Below, piece by piece: positions 8,547 through 13,880 of a stretch of 16,514 nt of DNA. The DNA comes from an uncultured Oscillospiraceae bacterium (GTDB taxonomy: Bacteria; Bacillota; Clostridia; Oscillospirales; Oscillospiraceae), in assembly GCA_934668605.1 (NCBI GenBank), contig CAKUNY010000028.1, positions 1 through 16,514 of the forward strand, read 5' to 3'. How positions within the stretch are numbered: position 1 is the stretch's first letter; every line of letters begins with the position of its first letter. The notes below the pieces were generated by a model that worked only from the letters and a program-made list of their open reading frames with translations, did no database searches and had not been told where the DNA came from. A program made the translations under genes and the position numbers.

Positions 8547-9223
8547 CACGCCGCCTCCTTCCGCGCCCGGCCGTTTTTGCGTTCGAGCATATTGACCGCC
8601 AGCAGCACGACGGCGGAGATCGCCATATTGACCATGACCCACTTGAAGGCCAGCGCGTCATTGTCCGTGCGCCACATCTGATACACCGTTGTGGAGATCG
8701 TCGCGGTTTTTCCGGGCGTATAGCCCGCGATCATGCTGGTCACGCCATACTCTCCGAGCGCTCTTGCAAAGGCCAGAACCGTTCCGGCGAGAATGCCCTG
8801 CCTGCAATACGGCAGCCGGATGCGCCAGAAGATGTACGTGTTGGAAAGCCCCAGCGTCTTGCCGGAATAGGCGAGCGTCTCGTCGAAGGCCTCAAACGCA
8901 CCGCGCACCGTGCGGTACATGAGCGGGAAAATGACGACGATCGTTGCGAAAATCGCCGACCACCACGTCATGACCATCTTGAAGCCGAAATGCTCCAGCA
9001 CCCACGCGCCGATGAGCCGCTTCGACCCCAGAACGCGCAGCAGAAGATAGCCCACGACCGTCGGCGGCAGCACGAGCGGCAGCGTCAGGATCACGTCCAG
9101 CACGCCCTTTAAAAGCCGCGGGAGCTTCGCAATATAATACGCCGCGAAGATTCCGGCAAAGAAGATGAAAAACGTCGAAATCGCCGCGATACGCAGCGAG
9201 TTCCACATCGGATACCAGTCCAT
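8546..9223 (-). CDS. modB: Molybdate ABC transporter permease ModB
   Basis: The 225-residue integral membrane protein has about five spans. It also carries the cytoplasmic EAA loop of binding-protein-dependent permeases (GLSNTYIFWRIRLPYCRQG followed by FARALGEYG), through which it contacts ModC. Length and sequence fit ModB of the sulfate/molybdate family. It starts with MDWYPMWNSLRIA behind a GGGGG site 6 bases upstream. Its stop codon overlaps the modC start (TGATG), so the two are translationally coupled. A strong hairpin lies between it and the upstream modA-like gene. Nothing in this protein looks damaged, unlike its two neighbours. Confidence 0.93.
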   Translation of the reverse strand: MDWYPMWNSLRIAAISTFFIFFAGIFAAYYIAKLPRLLKGVLDVILTLPLVLPPTVVGYLLLRVLGSKRLIGAWVLEHFGFKMVMTWWSAIFATIVVIFPLMYRTVRGAFEAFDETLAYSGKTLGLSNTYIFWRIRLPYCRQGILAGTVLAFARALGEYGVTSMIAGYTPGKTATISTTVYQMWRTDNDALAFKWVMVNMAISAVVLLAVNMLERKNGRARKEAA

Positions 9224-9248
9224 ATGTAACCCCCGGAAAACAGGATAT

Positions 9249-9277
9249 GGGAAGCGCCCGAATATCGGGCGCTTCCC
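9249..9277 (-). promoter_or_regulatory. Intergenic stem-loop between modA-like gene and modB
   Basis: A perfect 13-bp inverted repeat (GGGAAGCGCCCGA) has a 3-base loop and lies 18 bases after the stop of the modA-like gene and 25 bases before modB. No T-run follows on either strand, so it is more likely an mRNA-stabilising or partial-termination element than a full terminator. It could lower permease and ATPase expression relative to the first gene, as hairpins do in other ABC operons. Confidence 0.6.
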
Positions 9278-9295
9278 CGTTTGCGCGAAGGAATC

Positions 9296-9802
9296 TTACT
9301 TGTTAAGCGCGGTGAAGCCGACGGCCTCGAACGTTGCGCTGGATTCCTCGTTGCAGCAGAACTCCAGGAACGCCTTTGCGGTGTCAACATTCTTGGAGAC
9401 ATTCAGCACAGCTGCCGGAGAGATGACTTGGCCGCACATTTCGGCGGTCGCGTAGTCGGCAATCGTCAGGCCAGCGGAGAACGCGTCGGTGCAGTAGATG
9501 ATGCCGCAGTCAACGGTTGCCTCGGAGACCTGCGTGGTGACCTCCTTGACGTTGGAGCCGTAGGTGATGGAGCCGGCAGCAGCCAGAGCCTCTCCGTCGA
9601 GCTCGTAGTACTTGAGAATCTTCTGCGTGTACTGGCCGACGGGCACGTCGGAGTTGCCCATCGACAGCAGCATCGGAATATCCTCTTCGGTCACAACATG
9701 TCCCTTGCGGAACTGCGCGCCCTTGAACTCGCCCGGCACGATCCGCGTCAGATCATGACACAGCACATGGCCGACAGCGTTTTTCGTCTCAATCAGCTTC
9801 AT
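9296..9802 (-). CDS. modA: In-frame chimera: MoeA-like N-terminus fused to the C-terminal part of ModA
   Basis: The 168-residue product joins two unrelated families. Residues 1 to about 49 (MKLIETKNAVGHVLCHDLT..., ending in TEEDIPMLLSMG) match the start of clostridial molybdopterin-binding proteins of the MoeA type. From about residue 50 (NSDVPVGQYTQKIL...) to the end it matches the C-terminal part of ModA, the molybdate-binding protein. An intact ModA is about 250-270 residues with a signal peptide. Here the signal peptide, lipobox and N-terminal lobe are missing, so the product should be cytoplasmic and unlikely to bind molybdate. The join falls near 9653-9661, at a Met-Gly that both families can carry, as expected for deletion through short homology between adjacent genes. 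Ribosome binding site (GGAGG) and promoter are intact. It may be a recent deletion, a tolerated remnant, or an assembly error. Confidence 0.8.
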   Translation of the reverse strand: MKLIETKNAVGHVLCHDLTRIVPGEFKGAQFRKGHVVTEEDIPMLLSMGNSDVPVGQYTQKILKYYELDGEALAAAGSITYGSNVKEVTTQVSEATVDCGIIYCTDAFSAGLTIADYATAEMCGQVISPAAVLNVSKNVDTAKAFLEFCCNEESSATFEAVGFTALNK

Positions 9803-9840
9803 ACAATGCCTCCTGCGAAGCGTTATTCTTTAGCTTAGAT

Positions 9841-9869
9841 ATCGTAGCATATTGTGTCGAAATTCTCAA
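9841..9869 (-). promoter_or_regulatory. Promoter of the mod operon
   Basis: On the minus strand TTGAGA (9864-9869) and TACGAT (9841-9846) are 17 bases apart. The leader before the ATG at 9802 would be about 30 bases and includes the GGAGG site. This was presumably the promoter of the former molybdopterin-binding gene. Confidence 0.65.
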
Positions 9870-9885
9870 GGCGCTTGTCCGGCAT

Positions 9886-9902
9886 TGTCGGAAGGTCAGA
9901 CA
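9886..9902. promoter_or_regulatory. Candidate operator between divergent mod and iclR promoters
   Basis: A 17-base interrupted palindrome, TGTCNGANNNTCNGACA, with six matched positions per half, lies between the two divergent promoters: 17 bases from the mod -35 and 16 bases from the iclR -35. IclR-family proteins commonly bind quasi-palindromes of about this size next to their own genes. Binding of this regulator here is inference. Confidence 0.4.
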
Positions 9903-9918
9903 GTTTCGTCGGATATTC

Positions 9919-9947
9919 TTGACGCACCTGGCGATTTTTGCTAGAAT
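9919..9947 (+). promoter_or_regulatory. Promoter of the IclR-family gene
   Basis: TTGACG (9919-9924) and TAGAAT (9942-9947) are separated by 17 bases. The leader is about 25 bases and includes GGAGGTG, 6 bases before the start codon. Confidence 0.75.
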
Positions 9948-9979
9948 GCCCTTGTCAGCAAGCAAACAGGAGGTGTATC

Positions 9980-10747
9980 ATGTCCGACGGAAATACGATT
10001 TTATCGGTCGCCAAGGCGATGCAGCTGTTAGGCCGCCTGAGTGAAGCTGCGCAGCCCCAGACACTCAAGGAGCTCAGCGAGCGCTGCGGCTTTCCGAAGA
10101 GCACGACCTTCGGCCTTCTTACCACCATGCGCGACTACGGCGTGATCGCCCAGACGCCGGACGGGAAATACACGCTCGGCCTGCGGCTGTTTGAGCTCGG
10201 CTGTCAGGTAGAGCGGTCGTGGGACATTTCCAGCGTTGCGCGCCCCTTTATGGAGCTTCTTTCGCAGCAGACGGGTGCAACGGTCGTGCTCTCCATCTGC
10301 GAAAGCGGCAGCGTGATCACGCTCGATCAGGTGCAGCCCAGCACCAATCTTCACATCGCGGCCAACACCGGCGCGCGTCTTCCGATCTACTGTACTTCAC
10401 AGGGCAAGGTATTTCTTGCATACCGGAAGCCGTCGGAAGCGCAGAAGCTTCTTTCCCGCCAGCCGCTGACGCCCTACACACCGCACACCGTCACGGACAT
10501 TCCAAGTCTTATGCAGGAGCTGGACACCTGCCGCGCGCAGGGCTATGCGCTGGAAAACGGCGAATATAGGATCGGCCTTCGCTCCATCTCCGCCCCGGTC
10601 TTCACGCAATCGGGCGAAGCGGACTACACGGTCGGCGTGATCGGTATGTTCCGCAGCGTCCACTCCGATGAGTTTGCCGTCGCCATCGAGCAGGTGCGCG
10701 CCGCCGCCAGCATGATCTCCGCCGCACTCGGGTATCAGAGCAAATAG
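9980..10747 (+). CDS. IclR-family transcriptional regulator
   Basis: The 255-residue protein starts at the ATG at 9980 (MSDGNTILSV) behind AGGAGGTG; an in-frame ATG at 9938 lies inside the promoter. Residues about 6-66 form the winged helix-turn-helix (TLKELSERCGFPKSTTFGLLTTMRDYG). Residues about 75-250 are the IclR effector-binding domain, with the typical GARLPIYCTSQGKVFLA stretch, EYRIGLRSISAPVF and a C-terminal helix. IclR proteins act as repressors or activators that respond to small metabolites. It is transcribed divergently from the mod operon across a 177-base gap that holds both promoters and a palindrome, so control of the mod operon and itself is the natural hypothesis. The effector cannot be told from sequence. 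Molybdate control by an IclR protein would be unusual, since ModE is the classical regulator. Confidence 0.9.
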   Translation: MSDGNTILSVAKAMQLLGRLSEAAQPQTLKELSERCGFPKSTTFGLLTTMRDYGVIAQTPDGKYTLGLRLFELGCQVERSWDISSVARPFMELLSQQTGATVVLSICESGSVITLDQVQPSTNLHIAANTGARLPIYCTSQGKVFLAYRKPSEAQKLLSRQPLTPYTPHTVTDIPSLMQELDTCRAQGYALENGEYRIGLRSISAPVFTQSGEADYTVGVIGMFRSVHSDEFAVAIEQVRAAASMISAALGYQSK

Positions 10748-10761
10748 GCCTGCATCATTTG

Positions 10762-10919
10762 AATTATGTAACGTTAAGGCTCGTAGGGGGAGATGCCCAC
10801 ATCGCCCCGGCGGATAACGCCGTTTTTACGGTAATCTTCGGCGAATTCGTAACTTCTCTTGGGGCGATGTGGGCATCGACCCCTACGTATATTCTTAGAA
10901 GTCATTCATAATTATGTAA
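10762..10919. repeat. MITE-like inverted-repeat element with possible 10-bp target duplication
   Basis: Two 27-base arms, 10782-10808 and 10861-10887, are inverted copies with 25 of 27 positions matching (CGTAGGGG... ATGCCCACATCGCCCC). They enclose 52 bases without a reading frame. The element is flanked by an exact 10-base direct repeat, AATTATGTAA, at 10762-10771 and 10910-10919, which could be a target-site duplication. It fills most of the iclR-mogA gap. It would also fold as a strong hairpin in RNA and might end iclR transcription. It has no transposase, so if mobile it depends on an element elsewhere. Confidence 0.6.
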
Positions 10920-10942
10920 ACTGAACAGAAAAGAGGATTTTT

Positions 10943-11422
10943 ATGGACTACACAGCAGCCGTCATTACTGTGGGCGATCTTGGCAGCCAGGGAAAGCGCG
11001 TCGACACGAGCGGTCCAGCCGTCTGCAAGATGCTGGAGGACGCGGGCTTTCGCGTCACGCACACCGCCATCGTCCCGGACGAGCAGGCGGAAATTCAAAA
11101 GGCGCTTATCTCGTGCGCGGATGAGCTCCACGCGAACCTGATCGTCACGACCGGCGGCACCGGCCTTTCTCCGCGCGATGTGACGCCCGAAGCGACGCTC
11201 GCCGTGCTGGATCGTGAAATCCGCGCGATTCCCGTTGCGATGTGGGTCGAAGGCCTCAAGGTCACGCCGCGCGCCATGCTCTCGCGCGCCGTCGCCGGAA
11301 CAAGAGGGTCGAGCCTGATTCTCAATCTCCCGGGCTCGGAGAAGGCCGCGAAGGAAAATCTGTCCGCCGTCATTGGCGCATTGGAGCACGCGATGCATAT
11401 GATCGCCGCCGAAGAGCATTAA
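10943..11422 (+). CDS. mogA: MogA/MoaB-family molybdopterin adenylyltransferase-like protein
   Basis: The 159-residue length is that of the single-domain MogA/MoaB family. The signature TTGGTGLSPRDVTPEAT (about residues 70-86) forms the molybdopterin-binding loop, and the family's second motif appears as GTRGSSLILNLPGSE. Family members adenylate molybdopterin before molybdenum insertion, in the cytoplasm. MogA and MoaB cannot be separated with certainty by sequence alone. An AGAGGA site lies about 8 bases before the ATG. The gene follows iclR after a gap taken up by the inverted-repeat element, so cotranscription with iclR is doubtful. Together with the mod operon it makes this a molybdenum-cofactor locus. 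Confidence 0.9.
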   Translation: MDYTAAVITVGDLGSQGKRVDTSGPAVCKMLEDAGFRVTHTAIVPDEQAEIQKALISCADELHANLIVTTGGTGLSPRDVTPEATLAVLDREIRAIPVAMWVEGLKVTPRAMLSRAVAGTRGSSLILNLPGSEKAAKENLSAVIGALEHAMHMIAAEEH

Positions 11423-11496
11423 AGCTTTCAAATTTCAATTTTTTTCAGCGCATGCCGGGCTTTCTTTCGCGCAGACTAAGCGCGAGGTGAAATCGC

Positions 11497-11754
11497 ATGT
11501 CCGAAAAACAATCTTCCAAAAAGCCCGTCAACCTTCCTCCGGCAAAGACCTTCCCCTATTCCCCGACTCCGATGGTCAACCATTTCCCGGGAAATGCCGA
11601 GGACTGCTTCGACATGGTCAACCAGTACGGCACGTATGAGATCCAGCGCACAGCGGACACCGGAAATTTCTTTCCCGCCATTGCGCAGGGGCTTACCAGG
11701 GGCGAGCATTTCGAAATCGGCCGGACAGAGCTTGACAAGCTGGCAAAGGAATAA
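11497..11754 (+). CDS. Conserved-looking small protein of unknown function (85 aa)
   Basis: I do not recognise the family. The gene has a good GAGGTGA site 6 bases before the ATG, normal codon use, and a strong terminator right after its stop, so it is very likely expressed. The product is soluble, has no signal peptide or membrane span, begins with a Lys/Ser-rich tail, then a Pro- and aromatic-rich stretch (FPYSPTPMVNHFPGN), and has one Cys (residue 43). It follows mogA by 74 bases without an obvious terminator between them, so the two may be cotranscribed. A 6-bp hairpin (TCGCGC at 11467-11472 with GCGCGA at 11480-11485) touches the ribosome binding site and might limit translation. A role in molybdenum metabolism is suggested only by position. 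Confidence 0.75.
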   Translation: MSEKQSSKKPVNLPPAKTFPYSPTPMVNHFPGNAEDCFDMVNQYGTYEIQRTADTGNFFPAIAQGLTRGEHFEIGRTELDKLAKE

Positions 11755-11757
11755 CGC

Positions 11758-11800
11758 AAAAACGAGGTACAAAGCCATTTCGCTTCGTACCTCGTTTTTT
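11758..11800. terminator. Bidirectional terminator between convergent genes
   Basis: AAAAACGAGGTAC (11758-11770) is the exact inverse of GTACCTCGTTTTT (11787-11799). An inner AAGC/GCTT pair closes the loop, and runs of six T (plus strand) and five T (minus strand) follow. It would end both the 85-residue gene and the ArsC-like gene. Confidence 0.9.
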
Positions 11801-11809
11801 ATTTGCATC

Positions 11810-12151
11810 TTATTGCCACGTCTCCCAGACCTCCGGGCAGTAGCCGACGGTGGCCTGCCTGCCGTTGCGGACGACGGGCGTTTTCATGAGCTTGGGGTTG
11901 TCGAACACCTTGTCTTCCTTCGCCCGGTTGTCGTCCATGTAGCGCATGAGATCGATCTCCGGCGCCTTTTTGTCCCAGTCGATGATTCTGTCAATGCCGC
12001 CCACGGCGCGAAGCACACTGTCAAACTCTCCGCCCGACATGCCGTAGCGGATAAGATCAATGGACTGGTATTTGATTCTGCGCTCTTTGAACCAGCGCTC
12101 GGCCTTTTTTGTATCGAAGCACTTGCTTGCTCCAAAAATCTGGATGTTCAT
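11810..12151 (-). CDS. ArsC/Spx-family thioredoxin-fold protein (YffB-like)
   Basis: The 113-residue protein begins MNIQIFGASKCFDTKKAERWF behind GGAGGAG. This is the start of the ArsC/Spx/YffB family, with Cys11 at the position of the catalytic cysteine. The usual downstream family stretch is present as LMKTPVVRNGRQATVGY (about 88-104). The second residue of the CxxC pair of redox-active Spx proteins is Thr14 here, so it is a single-cysteine type, closer to ArsC/YffB than to Spx. Whether it reduces arsenate or another substrate cannot be told; no other ars genes are nearby. It follows a 37-codon gene with one base between stop and start (TAA-G-ATG), so the two are translationally coupled. Confidence 0.88.
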   Translation of the reverse strand: MNIQIFGASKCFDTKKAERWFKERRIKYQSIDLIRYGMSGGEFDSVLRAVGGIDRIIDWDKKAPEIDLMRYMDDNRAKEDKVFDNPKLMKTPVVRNGRQATVGYCPEVWETWQ

Positions 12152-12152
12152 C

Positions 12153-12266
12153 TTACTCCTCCAGCATCTCGTCCGCCTCGGCCATCGTATCGGCAGAGAA
12201 CAGGAACTCCCCTCTTGCCGAATAGACCTCAATATGACCTCTGACATACTCCATCCGATATTCCAT
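12153..12266 (-). CDS. 37-residue small protein upstream of the ArsC-like gene
   Basis: A short reading frame starts at the ATG at 12266, nine bases after an AAGGAG site, and ends TAA one base before the ArsC-like start. The product begins MEYRMEYVRGHIEVYS and ends ADTMAEADEMLEE. It looks like two beta strands and an acidic helix with an alternating hydrophobic pattern, and has no membrane span. Regular codon use, its ribosome binding site and exact coupling to the next gene support a real protein rather than a chance frame. Function is unknown; it could be a partner or a translational leader for the ArsC-like protein. Confidence 0.7.
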   Translation of the reverse strand: MEYRMEYVRGHIEVYSARGEFLFSADTMAEADEMLEE

Positions 12267-12301
12267 CTCGCATCGCTCCTTTTGCTTTCTGGAGATAGAA
12301 T

Positions 12302-12330
12302 ATCATATTGCATGTCCAATAATTTGGACT
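12302..12330 (-). promoter_or_regulatory. Promoter with palindromic operator-like motif (site A)
   Basis: Read on the minus strand, AGTCCAAATTATTGGACAT (12312-12330) contains a perfect palindrome (GTCCAA-ATTA-TTGGAC). It is followed 4 bases later by a -10-like TATGAT (12302-12307). No good -35 lies at the normal distance. This suggests an activator-dependent or repressed promoter for the 37-residue/ArsC-like pair. Nearly the same motif occurs at 14815-14833. Confidence 0.5.
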
Positions 12331-12354
12331 ATTTAGCCGATTTCGGATTATTTT

Positions 12355-13755
12355 TCAAAACCAGCCCTCGGCCTCGCTCCGCCAGAGCGCGGTCAGCGTC
12401 AAGCTTTTCTCCACACGGGTGTTCTCGTCGATCACCGCGCCGTCTTCCGTGACCCAGCCGAAGAACTCGTCGTCGTCACAGTAGGCCTCAAACATCGGGT
12501 CGTAGCTGCTTCCCGTCTCATAGACGGCCACGTCAACCTCCAAGGAACCCTTTTCGGTCTGAAAGATCACATAGCTGAAGCCGTCGGAATTTTTCGCGGC
12601 ATAGTCGCCGTAGAAAAACAGCTTGAGCTCGCGCAGACGGCGCTCGATGAGCCCATCATAAATTTCCGTCCCGGACTTTGTCGTCACATGGCACCAGATG
12701 CCATAGGCCGAGGCAAACTCATTGACGGTGTATTTTCCAGAAATGAGAAGGTTTGCAAGCCTGCTCGGGCTCTTTTCACTCATCCAGTAGTCGCCATTAT
12801 TGTATGTAAAGGAAATGAGCGCGTCGTATTCGTTCGCCTTCAGGCTGATGTTGTTTTTATCCAAAAACGCGTCGAGCTTTTCTTCAAACCCCTGAAGCCG
12901 CCTGCGCAGCAGATGGTCTGCCTGCTTTTCGGTGATGCCGTCGGGGTATTCATCCTTTTCGCAGTAGCTGCCGTAGCCGATGGAATACTGCTGATAGTCC
13001 CAATAGGCCGTCGCCGTGAAGCCCTCGCGCGCCTTGATGAACTCGACGCCGTCGTCCGTTGTGCGCAGCTCGATGGGCGTGTCGTCATCCAGATCGTCCT
13101 CGTTTTCGCCGTCGGTCGTGCCGCTGCGGTCAATGCGGAAGGCGTAGATCCGGCTGACGATGGTCGAAAGCTCCGCGCGCGTCAACGAGCCCTCCGGGCG
13201 GAACGTGCCGTCCGGATAGCCGCCGATGATGCCGATTTCGCTGAGCGCATGGACAAAATCGTCGTTCGTGTCGGTAAATTTCTGCGTCATATCCTGCCGC
13301 GCCGCACCGAGTGCACGCGCCGTGACCTTCGCGGTCAGAAGACGGCTCATGTTGACATCGAGGTCGGTGATCTCCCCGCGCTCTAAGATCCCGGCCTCCA
13401 GCGCAAAGTTGAGGTAGCCTCTTGCCCAGTGGCTGGCGGCCTGCTCGGGCTCCGGGTAGCCGGCGGCCAGAACGATCATCTTGAGCGCCTGTCCGGTCGT
13501 GACCTTGTCGTCCGGGCGGAACGTTCCGTCCGGGAAGCCGCCGATAATGCCGTTCCGGTAGAGATACATCACATCGTCATAATACCATCCGGCAGACGTC
13601 ACATCCGGAAACACCGTTTCCTGCTGCTCCTCCCAGAAATATTCCTGCTGCTCCGCGTCATACCAGTTATCGGTTTCTGCTGCGCAGACTGCCGCGGTCA
13701 AGGCGGCAAGCAGCATCACGCTCAGGACAAGACGAAGGCTCCATCGCTTCAACAT
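12355..13755 (-). CDS. Secreted SLH-domain lysozyme (GH24 endolysin-type), 466 aa
   Basis: The start at 13755 (MLKRWSLRLVLSV) follows AAAGGAG and opens a signal peptide cleaved near residue 25; a longer reading from 13902 crosses the promoter. Three S-layer homology units follow (about 49-104, 108-150, 160-205; note the paired IIGGFPDGTFRP and IIGGYPDGTFRP), which normally hold proteins to secondary wall polymers. An acidic linker leads to a GH24 lysozyme domain (about 230-400). Its catalytic Glu244 (IKAREGF) and Asp253 (YWDYQQ) match T4-lysozyme Glu11 and Asp20, and the usual Thr26 position is Ser258 (YSIGYG). The end (about 400-466) is an InlB/Flg_new-like beta repeat. The likely role is peptidoglycan cleavage at the cell surface, in wall turnover or against other cells. 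No phage genes are near it. Confidence 0.9.
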   Translation of the reverse strand: MLKRWSLRLVLSVMLLAALTAAVCAAETDNWYDAEQQEYFWEEQQETVFPDVTSAGWYYDDVMYLYRNGIIGGFPDGTFRPDDKVTTGQALKMIVLAAGYPEPEQAASHWARGYLNFALEAGILERGEITDLDVNMSRLLTAKVTARALGAARQDMTQKFTDTNDDFVHALSEIGIIGGYPDGTFRPEGSLTRAELSTIVSRIYAFRIDRSGTTDGENEDDLDDDTPIELRTTDDGVEFIKAREGFTATAYWDYQQYSIGYGSYCEKDEYPDGITEKQADHLLRRRLQGFEEKLDAFLDKNNISLKANEYDALISFTYNNGDYWMSEKSPSRLANLLISGKYTVNEFASAYGIWCHVTTKSGTEIYDGLIERRLRELKLFFYGDYAAKNSDGFSYVIFQTEKGSLEVDVAVYETGSSYDPMFEAYCDDDEFFGWVTEDGAVIDENTRVEKSLTLTALWRSEAEGWF

Positions 13756-13815
13756 CCGCGCACGCTCCTTTCTGAAATCCCCGGAATATCCGGAGTCAGT
13801 TACAAAATTGCTACA

Positions 13816-13844
13816 ATTATAGCAGAAAGAATGACAAAATGCAA
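13816..13844 (-). promoter_or_regulatory. Extended -10 promoter of the SLH-lysozyme gene
   Basis: On the minus strand TTGCAT (13839-13844) and a perfect TATAAT (13816-13821) are 17 bases apart, and TGC before the -10 makes it an extended -10. The -35 shares its last two bases with the arm of the neighbouring terminator (13843-13871). The leader of about 55 bases contains a small inverted repeat (CCGGA/TCCGG, 13781-13793). Confidence 0.75.
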
Positions 13845-13871
13845 CCTCCCGGGAATATTTTCCGGGAGGTT
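13843..13871 (-). terminator. Terminator of the lysophospholipase-like gene
   Basis: AACCTCCCGG (13843-13852) pairs exactly with CCGGGAGGTT (13862-13871), with further weak A-T pairs inside. On the minus strand the stem follows the hydrolase stop by about 9 bases and is followed by GCATTTTG, a modest U-tract. Confidence 0.7.
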
Positions 13872-13880
13872 CGCTTGTCG

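Noticed and set aside
9803..9840. Molybdenum-cofactor riboswitch in front of the mod operon
   Set aside because: The leader is only about 30 bases, too short for the large Moco/Tuco aptamer, and no matching stems are visible.
12314..12329. Palindrome read as the terminator of the SLH-lysozyme gene
   Set aside because: The stem is only 6 bp, AT-rich and lacks a T-run; the near-identical copy in front of another gene favours an operator.
12355..13755. Prophage or lysis cassette origin of the lysozyme gene
   Set aside because: No holin, structural, integrase or attachment sequences are nearby, and the signal peptide and SLH domains fit a cellular surface enzyme.
13675..13755. Lipoprotein signal in the SLH-lysozyme (Cys24)
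   Set aside because: The residues before the Cys are Ala-Ala-Val, which does not fit a lipobox; ordinary signal-peptidase cleavage is more likely.
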